This document shows, piece by piece, positions 56,449 to 64,000 of a stretch of 64,000 bases of DNA. A model generated the notes under the pieces. The model saw only the letters and a program-made list of their open reading frames with translations, searched no databases and was not told the origin of the DNA. Position numbers and translations under genes: made by a program. The stretch's first letter is position 1; the number at the start of each line of letters is the position of its first letter. This DNA is from Dactylorhiza incarnata. Taxonomy: Eukaryota; Streptophyta; Magnoliopsida; Asparagales; Orchidaceae. The DNA is taken from positions 4,402,001 through 4,466,000 of the forward strand of contig JAWHQI010000121.1 in NCBI GenBank assembly GCA_033032865.1. The letters are read 5' to 3'.

Positions 56449-58068
56449 GAATAGAGTATTTTAAAAACTTAAACAATTTGTTTAGGAGTTTTTATAGCGG
56501 AATTTAAATAAGTGATATATAATAAATTAGTTACTTATTTATCACAAAATAAAACAATCAGCACAGCACACAATAATGAAAATAAAGCATCCAGAAGACA
56601 CAAGAAAATATAGTGGTTCCCCTCTAAATAGGGTACATCCACTCTTCTACCACACTGGTAGGAATCCACTAAGAGGGTTAATCAGGTGCCCTAGCACCAA
56701 GGTGATTTTGATCAGGTGTTCACACACAACAGAGCTTTTGATCAGGTGCTCAAAACCAACTAGATTTTTTGATCAGGTGTCTTGCCACCAAGGAGTCACA
56801 CTTTTGAAGGGAGTATTAACCCTGTACAAGAGAGGTAAGAAAGAGGTTAAAGTGTTCTTCTCTGTCAAGATGCTGAGAGAAGACTCAAGTGTATTTGATG
56901 TAAAGCTCCCCCTGTCTGATAGAAATAGTTGACAGATGATGGAGAAGCTTTCTCTTGAAAACAGAGATCTTCTATAGCAGATTGATCTGGAAGAAAAATA
57001 GTTCTTCAGATTCTTTGTTGCTCTTTTAGAAGATCTGGACTTGCAGCAAAAGACTGAGAGAATAATATTGATGTTCTTCTCAGTTGAATGAAGTTGCTGC
57101 TGTTGAGGAAGAAGATGAAGTTCTTTTTGTTCTTCTTGTATATTTCTCTCTTTTTTTTCTGTCTCTGTATTTAAAAAACTGCTGTATATATCAATATCTC
57201 TTCTTTCCTTTCTCTGACAGATTTGAAATTCAAATTCCTTATTTTAAGGAAAAAAATATGCTGAAGATATATTTATTGTACAGCAAATCTGATACGCCGC
57301 TTACCTTTTTCCTTTTCCATGATTATGTCCTTTTCAGCTAAGAGTCAACGGCTATAATCAAAAAGGATAACAATAAAAATATTATATCCTGACTTATCCG
57401 ATATAAAAGAGCCGTTGTTGAGACGATCTTAGTTCAGAGAATGAATAGAATAATCTCTGAAATAAATCTACTATAGAGAAATTTTCGTCGATCTCAACAA
57501 ATTTTCGTCGATCTCAACATTTTCGTCGATCTCAATTGATTCTGGCTGAAGGAGCAGCTTTTAGTTGATCTGGAAAACTTTCGTCGACCGTAGAGCTGGA
57601 GTTCGTCGATCTCAGGAATTAGTCGAGCGCTGAATCTGAATAAGTTAGTCGAGTGCTAAACTTTGATAAATTCGTCGACCGCTTAGCTTTGATAAATTAG
57701 TCGACCGCTGAGACGGGTTCTGTTCGTCGACCGCTGAGAGCTGGCAGTTCGTCGATCTCAAACTAATTAGTCGAGCGCTGCAGTTAGAGTTACTCGAACA
57801 AAACTTTTCTTTGACCGCTGAAGAGAATGATGTTCGTCGATCGCTGTGATAAGATCATTTTGTCGATCGCAGAGCTGCGAATTCTGTTCGTCGATCTCCG
57901 TTTGACGAACGCAGAGGGTCGTTCGACGAACACAGAAAACATAATTTTCTTTTGTTCTAGCTATTTTAACAGCCTAAAATCTTGACCCATAAACTATACA
58001 TTGGGGTCAACTTTGTCCTTAGTCAATACATAGTGATCCTAGCCCAAATCAATAGGGTTGTTCCAACA
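56384..58068 (-). repeat. Copia-D 3' LTR
   Basis: Minus strand: starts TGTTGGAACAACCC at 58068 and ends ...CTCCTTTCA at 56384. The purine tract right of it shows that this is the 3' LTR. A run of about 29-30 G at 56418-56447 lies at the same relative position as the C/G tracts of the other copia LTRs. U3 (57480-57930) carries many TTCGTCGATCTC, TTCGTCGACCG and TTAGTCGAGCGC motifs. Left flank AATTA. Confidence 0.75.
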
Positions 58069-58561
58069 ATCTCCCCCTATTTGGGTTAGGACACTATTTG
58101 ACAAAAATTGAAAATAAACAAACAATAATACAGCAAAAACAACAGAGCATATATATATATCTGATATATTTTAAATATTTTATCAGATATAAAATAAATA
58201 GTACTCTGAGTTTTGAAACATTTTAATGACGATAAAACTGATAGAAATACAGTCAAAACCTTAATTTTCTCTGAATTCTGAAATTTGATATTGTCTGAAC
58301 TGTATTGTTCTGAATTCTGATCTGTACCTAAACTGAATCTGCTATGTAAATCAGCTTTCTGAAGTTGTTCTGAACTGAATTTGTAGCAACAACTGATACT
58401 GAATTTGCTAATCTGAACTTGATCATGAACTGTATCTGAATTTTTCTGAAACAGAAAGTGCAAACTGCTGTGAGCTTTATCAAGCTTCTTCATACATCAA
58501 CTCCCCCTGAGTGTGTCTCCCCCTGAGACTTGAGGTTCTTCAGCTTTCTCTCCTTGCCTAG
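58069..58561 (-). other. Copia-D internal 3' end with polypurine tracts
   Basis: AGGGGGAGAT on the minus strand adjoins the LTR start. Two more GGGGGAG motifs lie near 58500-58522. The 135-codon minus frame at 58493-58086 has no recognisable domain. The rest of copia-D is cut off at 58561 by the Tat-B LTR. Confidence 0.65.
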
Positions 58562-59103
58562 TGTTGAAACCGATTTCTCGGTCCCCTGTAGAGCTCGGGT
58601 CCCCCAACTGAGGCTGAGGGGCGGCTAGCCCTTACTTGTCCCTTAGAAGGAGTAGACCGTAGATTAGAATAGTGGACTAAGACCTTAGTCTCGGCAAGGA
58701 GGTCCCTCCACTAACCCGGAAGATCGTTGAGCGCTTCCCCTCCCAAGCCAAAGCCAAGACTCGGGCACCTTGGAGAGCTAGAGAGCCCAACCAAGACGAC
58801 CTAGGGAGAGAGAGGGCTCAAGGATTCTGAACCGGAATGCTCTCCCAAGGTGCCCTTTGAGGTCTATTTATAGATTTTAGATTTGTGGTCTGTCAATAGC
58901 CAAATCCCGCTGTCCAATTCTACTATCCGCACCCCAAAATGGTCTGCTAACAGCCAAACTCCGCTGTTTGGAGGGGGCTAACCGCAGACCACCAGGTGTT
59001 TTCTGGTAAAAGGCCACTCCAAGCCCTTGCTGGGCGAGCCATCCTTACCGTCGGCGAGTGGAGCTCGCGAGCTTGGGGGTCAACCGAGCTCCAAATCATT
59101 ACT

Positions 59104-59755
59104 GGTACCCCGGCAGTCGGCTCGCCTGTACTGCCTAGGCCAAGCCCTAGAGTTGCTATCCGCACACCAAACCATCTGGCTCGCGTAATGCCTAGGCCGA
59201 GCCCCAGAATTGCTATTCGCACACCGAGCCTTCTGGCTCGCCCAATGCCTGGGCTGAGCCCCAGAATTACTATTCGCACACCAAACCATCTGGCTCGACT
59301 AATGCCTAGGCCGAGCCCCAGAATTGCTATTCGCACACCACACCATCTGGCTTGCACAACGCCTAGGCTGAGCCCCAGAATTACTATTCGCACACCACAC
59401 CATCTGGCTCGCCTAATGCCTAGGCCGAGCTCCAGAATTACTATTCGCACACCAAACCATCTGGCTCGCCCAACGCCTGGGCCGAGCCCCAGAATTATTA
59501 TTCGCACACCAAACCATCTGGCTCGCCTAATGCCTAGGCCTAGCCCCATAATTACTATTCGCACACCAAACCATCTGGCTCGCCCAACGCCTGGGCCGAG
59601 CCCCAGAATTACTATTCACACACCAAACAATCTGGCTCGCCCAACGCCTGGGCTGAGCCCCATAATTACTATTCGCACACCACACCATCTGGTTCGCCCA
59701 ATGCCTGGGCCGAGCCCCAGAATAACTATTCGCACACCACACCATTTGGCTCGCC
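59104..59755. repeat. 57-bp tandem repeat, about 11 copies, in Tat-B U3
   Basis: Unit CTGGCTCGCCTAATGCCTAG.. ending ..CTATTCGCACACCAAACCAT, with starts every 57 bp from about 59118 to 59745. Because 57 is divisible by three, long frames of 19-residue repeats appear on both strands (58996-59868 plus, 59564-58947 minus). I regard them as repeat-driven. Confidence 0.9.
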
Positions 59756-60103
59756 CGCTACCTTTACTCGCCGGCCAAACTGCACCCCACCTGGTCGAGC
59801 TCGCCAAAATGGCTAATTGCACCCCTGAAATGGCTATTTGCACCCCCCATGTACCTGAGCTTGCCTAGCGAACCCTTAGCTTGCCTGTACTTCTCGGGCT
59901 CGCATGTATGGCCGAGGCCGAGCCTTCCCCAAGTGGCTATCCGCACTCCCGACCTTGGGGTTTACCTAGCGAACATCAGGGTTATACACAATCCCCGCAC
60001 TTCGCGAGGTTGCCCTAAGCTCGCGAAGAACCGTCCAACCTCTGGTGTTCGCCGACTGTGCTGACGTGGCAGGAATCTTTTGGTTGGTCCTATGCCCGAA
60101 AAC

Positions 60104-60110
60104 TATAAAT
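60104..60110 (+). promoter_or_regulatory. TATA box of the Tat-B antisense gene, inside the LTR
   Basis: AACTATAAATACT, 72-78 bp upstream of ATG 60182 and about 25 bp inside the inferred LTR edge. The same layout is found in Tat-A. Confidence 0.6.
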
Positions 60111-60234
60111 ACTGCCCCCTATGGGCGGTGTTCAAACCTTTTCCCCTCCTTTCTTCTCGCCGATATCACTTTGGACTTGGGATGTCTACGAAGGAAAGCG
60201 CGTTCGCTCACCTGAAGGCCTCCCGGGAGGCAGC

Positions 60235-63200
60235 TGATGCGCGTCGGCAAGTGCACCGGTCGCTGTCAAGTAATAATTGTGGAGAATAAATTCCCCGGAT
60301 GTCGGTCTCTTGAGGAATGCAGGATGGGTGAACGAATCGCGCAGTGATTATTGTTACACAAGCGTTTCACAAACACAAAGAGGGGTTTTTGGTTGGTTTT
60401 CCTAATTTTAACAACAACAACAGAGATGCGGGTCGAGAACACCGCTTCGCAAAGTGAGGTGGATGCAACGGCTGCGATGCCGTGCTTCGTGAGGCGGATG
60501 AAGTGAACTCAAGTGCGAAAGGGTGAGGGTCGCCAACACCTCTTCACAACCGTCGTTAGCTCTTGCTAACACGGAGCAAACACCTTGCGTGCGTGTGCGA
60601 GTGAGTGAGTGAGAACAGAATGAATCATGAGCAAACCATGGAGAAAAACAAAGAAATATTCATTTTCATCAAAGTAAATATTACAATATTCATCTAGTAC
60701 ATGGTTCAAAGAGTGCAATGAAGGGAAAGAAGACAGAAATAACCGGCGGTGAAGACTAGCGGCCGTTCACGGCCGGAATGGTAGGTTGTCGGGCTACCTC
60801 CGGACTCGGACGGGCAATGCTTCTGGCATAGAGAGCTGTCACAATCTCCCTACGTGCTCCGTCGTCTTCGACTCAAGGTCTCTTCTTCTTCTCACCGGGC
60901 GGAAAGCGAAAATGGTTGCTTGGAGGCTTGCGGACGATGGAGAACACTCACGGACGATGGAGGAAGGCTTGGAATGGATGGAGGAGGCTTCCCCTTGCGT
61001 GGAAGATGAAGTAGGGGCGTTCCAGGGCGGTGGTCGGCGGCGTACGGAACAGGAACCTCGCTCCCGGAATGATCGATCCGCCCTAAAATCGCAACAGGCG
61101 TTTAAATAGGCGCTGGATTGAATACTGCGCACGATCATTGGCGCACGACCAGTGGCCGTGCGCACTGGAATTCTGCGATCGTGCGCACTGCCTGGACAGA
61201 ACCTGCAAGAGACGAAATTATAAAATACAATGTTCGCACGACCAGTGGCGCACGACCGGTGGTCGTGCGCACTGGAGTTGATGGTCGTGCGCACTACATC
61301 AAACAGAACTCAGAAATTTAATGGTCAATGCGCACGAGCAGTGGCGCACGACCGATGGTCGTGCGCACTGGAGTCGATGGTCGTGCGCACTGCACCAGAC
61401 AGAACTCGTGAAAAAGGGTTAAGTGCGCACGATTAGTGGCGCACGACCGGTGGTCGTGCGCACTAGAACAAGTGATCGTGCGCAGTGTTCCTGTGCAGAA
61501 TTGCACCGGAAACACTTGCACGCCTCCTATTCCAGCACAAACACAGATCTAGCCACTGAAAGTGGCACTTAACAACATACGAATACTACTAAAGATAATA
61601 CACACGAAAACACACCAAAGTGGGCCTAAATGTGCACCTAGCATGGGTTATCAAATATAGACTATAATAAGGCTAAAGTGCGGTGAATTTACTGAATAAA
61701 GGCTCAGATGAGTCCATAAATGTGTATATGATCAGGACTCATCACACCCCTAATTTACTGAATCAAAAACTTGATGCGCGTCGGCAAGTGCACCGGTCGC
61801 TGTCAAGTAATAATTGTGGAGAATAAATTCCCCGGATGTCGGTCTCTTGAGGAATGCAGGATGGGTGAACGAATCGCGCGGTGATTATTGTTACACAAGT
61901 GTTTCACAAACACAAAGAGGGGTTTTTGGTTGGTTTTCCTAATTTTAACAACAACAACAGAGATGCGGGTCGAGAACACCGCTTCGCAAAGTGAGGTGGA
62001 TGCAACGGCTGCGATGCCGTGCTTCGTGAGGCGGATGAAGTGAACTCAAGTGCGAAAGGGTGAGGGTCGCCAACACCTCTTCACAACCGTCGTTAGCTCT
62101 TGCTAACACGGAGCAAACACCTTGCGTGCGTGTGCGAGTGAGTGAGTGAGAACGGAATGAATCATGAGCAAACCATGGAGAAAAACAAAGAAATATTCAT
62201 TTTCATCAAAGTAAATATTACAATATTCATCTAGTACATGGTTCAAAGAGTGCAATGAAGGGAAAGAAGACAGAAATAACCGGCGGTGAAGACTAGCGGC
62301 CGTTCACGGCCGGAATGGTAGGTTGTCGGGCTACCTCCGGACTCGGACGGGCAATGCTTCCGGCGTAGAGAGCTGTCACAATCTCCCTACGTGCTCCGTC
62401 ATCTTCGACTCAAGGTCTCTTCTTCTTCTCACCGGGCGGAAAGCGAAAATGGTTGCTTGGAGGCTTGCGGATGATGGAGAACACTCACGGACGATGGAGG
62501 AAGGCTTGGAATGGATGGAGGAGGCTTCCCCTTGCGTGGAAGATGAAGTAGGGGCGTTCCAGGGCGGTGGTCGGCGGCGTACGGAAGAGGAACCTCGCTC
62601 CCGGAATGATCGATCCGCCCTAAAATCGCAACAGGCGTTTAAATAGGCGCTGGATTGAATACTGCGCACGATCATTGGCGCACGACCAGTGGTCGTGCGC
62701 ACTGGAATTCTGCGATCGTGCGCACTGCCTGGACAGAACCTGCAAGAGACGAAATTATAAAATACAATGTTCGCACGACCAGTGGCGCACGACCGGTGGT
62801 CGTGCGCACTACAGCAAACAGAACTCAGAAATTTAATGGTCAATGCGCACGAGCAGTGGCGCACGACCGATGGTCGTGCGCACTGGAGTCGATGGTCGTG
62901 CGCACTGCACCAGACAGAACTCGTGAAAAAGGGTTAAGTGCGCACGATTAGTGGCGCACGACCGGTGGTCGTGCGCACTAGAACAAGTGATCGTGCGCAG
63001 TGTTCCTGTGCAGAATTGCACCGGAAACACTTGCACGCCTCCTATTCCAGCACAAACACAGATCTAGCCACTGAAAGTGGCACTTAACAACATACGAATA
63101 CTACTAAAGATAATACACACGAAAACACGCCAAAGTGGGCCTAAATGTGCACCTAGCATGGGTTATCAAATATAGACTATAATAAGGCTAAAGTGCGGTG

Positions 63201-63259
63201 AATTTACTGAATAAAGGCCCGGATGAGTCCATAAATGTGTATATGATCAGGACTCATCA
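60235..63259 (-). mobile_element. LTR pair with a 27-bp interior (deletion derivative of the TRGAG-G family)
   Basis: LTRs 60235-61744 (1510 bp) and 61772-63259 (1488 bp), ends TGATGCG...ACTCATCA as in TRGAG-G, with a perfect target duplication GCAGC (60230-60234 and 63260-63264). The two LTRs are nearly identical; the 22-bp length difference is one hairpin half-unit (after 61271). Read on the minus strand, the interior keeps AGTTTTTG from the primer-site side and TTAGGGGTG from the polypurine side. The primer site itself and all coding sequence are gone. It belongs to a different subfamily from TRGAG-G. Confidence 0.85.
61126..61500. repeat. Hairpin cluster in the U3 of the right-hand LTR pair (second copy 62664-63015)
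   Basis: Repeated GTGGCGCACGACC / GGTCGTGCGCAC arms around 3-nt loops, for example at 61247-61269 and 61438-61460. The TATA box (minus, CCTATTTAAACG / TTTAAATAGG-type) lies just left at about 61098-61110. The arrangement is the same as in the TRGAG-G LTRs. Confidence 0.8.
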
Positions 63260-64000
63260 GCAGCAAAAGCCAAGGCTGCCGAGAGCAAGTCCTGGATGTT
63301 CATTCAGCCTGCTCCTCGCTCTCCTCCATCTAAGAAAGCCAAAACGGTTCAGAGGTCGCGAGATGAGGACACATTGTCACCTCCGGCCTCGCCTCTGCCG
63401 CCGAACACCGAGCTTGCCTCACAGGTATTCTTGTTGGAGCTCTATAGATACTGAAATTACCTTCTTAATCCACGCCATTGGTTCGCAGAATCCCCCCCCC
63501 CCCCCCCCCCCGAGGAGAGCATGGCGAACCTCACCTTGACTTCTTCCCGTGTACCTTACCCGGAGAAGTCAAACTTACCCACTACCGGAGCGGGAGCCTC
63601 GACCTCGCAGCGCCCGTCCTCGCGGCCCAGTAAGTGAACTCATCTTCCCTTTACTTTTGTAGAATCATCTTCACGGCATCTGCATGATTACTATTTATGC
63701 AGCTACCCCGGCGAAGAGTCCCGAAGAGAAGATCCCCACCCCGGCGAAAAATGCTGAAAAGAAGATTCCTACCACGACGCGCTCGCCAACCACCACCAAG
63801 GTGGTTTTGACCACCCCGGGCTTCGGCCTTGTGGGCCAGCGAAGCCCAGGTAGCTCGCTGCTGGAAGGTGCTCCGGTCTTAGAGAAGGTGGTGCATGCGC
63901 CTGGCCTAGGGAAACCCCGCATTATCGGGTTCCGCGAAAACTTCATAGGTCGGCTGAGTACTTCTCGCCACCAGCACCGCGAGCCCTCAGACTCGCCAGG

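Larger units (their letters stand above)
58562..60134 (-). repeat. Tat-B 3' LTR with 57-bp tandem repeat in U3
   Basis: The minus-strand end CGGTTTCAACA is at 58562. The main TATA box (minus, TATAAATA) is at 58864-58871, and the antisense TATA (plus) is at 60104-60110. The right edge at 60134 is inferred from the purine tract 60135-60157. It is about 700 bp longer than the Tat-A LTR, mostly because of the repeat at 59104-59755. Confidence 0.75.
58562..64000 (-). mobile_element. Tat-B: 3' end of a minus-strand Tat element
   Basis: The 3' LTR (58562-60134), its purine tract and the first exons of the element's antisense gene (plus strand) are in the window. The element continues to the right. 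LTR termini and U5/R match Tat-A in inverted orientation, so the two belong to related families. An LTR pair (60235-63259) is inserted in the antisense gene. Confidence 0.8.
60182..64000 (+). pseudogene. Tat-B antisense gene, first exons (interrupted, runs off window)
   Basis: Exon 1 starts at ATG 60182, is split by the LTR pair at 60234/60235 and resumes at 63265. Without the insert and one GCAGC copy it is 71 codons, ending CACAG before GTATTC at 63425. Further exons: 63489-63629 (acceptor TTCGCAG, donor GTAAGT) and 63703 onward (acceptor TATGCAG). Phase is kept (213 and 141 nt). The N-terminus (basic, Ala/Lys-rich, SWMFIQPAPRSPP..KKAKTV) resembles exon 1 of the Tat-A gene (WMSRPPPA..MKAKAV). 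Exon 2 contains a C-tract of about 21 bases (63494-63514). Apart from the insertion I see no stop within the visible exons. Confidence 0.6.

Noticed and set aside
58996..59868. 290-codon plus-strand ORF of 19-residue repeats
   Set aside because: It follows the 57-bp tandem repeat, is mirrored by an open minus frame, and lies in LTR U3.
61126..63040. Possible CRISPR-like array of regularly spaced hairpins
   Set aside because: Spacing and spacers are not CRISPR-like, the repeats lie inside LTR U3 regions with target duplications, and the DNA is eukaryotic.

Overview
This is intergenic, heterochromatin-like DNA from a flowering plant, probably one with a large repeat-rich genome. It is built almost entirely of nested LTR retrotransposons. 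I find no host protein-coding gene and no structural RNA gene. The plant assignment rests on Sirevirus-type Ty1/copia elements, Tat-lineage Ty3/gypsy elements with a second (archaeal-type) RNase H, a Tekay/Del-like chromovirus, plant-type primer sites (initiator tRNA-Met in the copia and chromovirus elements; tRNA-Asp in one non-autonomous element) and plant-like GT..AG introns in an antisense gene.

Left half (1-47402), read as a Russian doll. Tat-A (1-27194, plus strand, 5' end outside the window) has gag, protease, RT/RNase H, archaeal-type RNase H and integrase, then a 97-bp tandem repeat, a spliced antisense gene and the 3' LTR. It is interrupted by a complete Sirevirus, Sire-A (876-10101), and by a complete non-autonomous minus-strand element that carries only a gag-like gene, TRGAG-G (12721-18991, target duplication ATCAC). 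Removing either insert rejoins the Tat-A reading frame. Tat-A abuts the truncated integrase of a minus-strand Sirevirus, Sire-B (27195-31582). Sire-B abuts a chromovirus LTR end (31583-31866), which abuts the gag of another copia element, copia-C (31867-34470). Copia-C abuts the left LTR of chromovirus E (34471-47402). The simplest reading is successive insertion, each element inside the previous one; the left-hand partners lie outside the window.

Middle (47403-51180). An unassigned 0.6-kb stretch and a compound microsatellite precede a probable solo LTR (47988-49618). A second microsatellite, an extremely GC-rich 20-bp minisatellite and a TATA-bearing region follow; the last may be the 5' LTR of the next Tat element.

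Right half (51181-64000). Tat-C (plus) has a shortened gag, a decayed pol and two tandem-repeat blocks, and is cut by the 3' LTR of copia-D (minus). Copia-D is cut by Tat-B (minus): an LTR with a 57-bp tandem repeat in U3, then the start of Tat-B's antisense gene, which runs off the window. That gene is interrupted in its first exon by an LTR pair related to TRGAG-G with only 27 bp between the LTRs (60235-63259, target duplication GCAGC).

All coding regions are degenerate (stops, frameshifts, truncations), so they are listed as pseudogenes. The strongest leads are the antisense gene of Tat-A and Tat-B, whose TATA box appears to sit inside the 3' LTR; the palindrome clusters just upstream of the TATA box in five LTR families; a duplicated stem-loop with compensating changes in the Sire-A 3' region; and the almost exclusive use of TAG among premature stops in the chromovirus.
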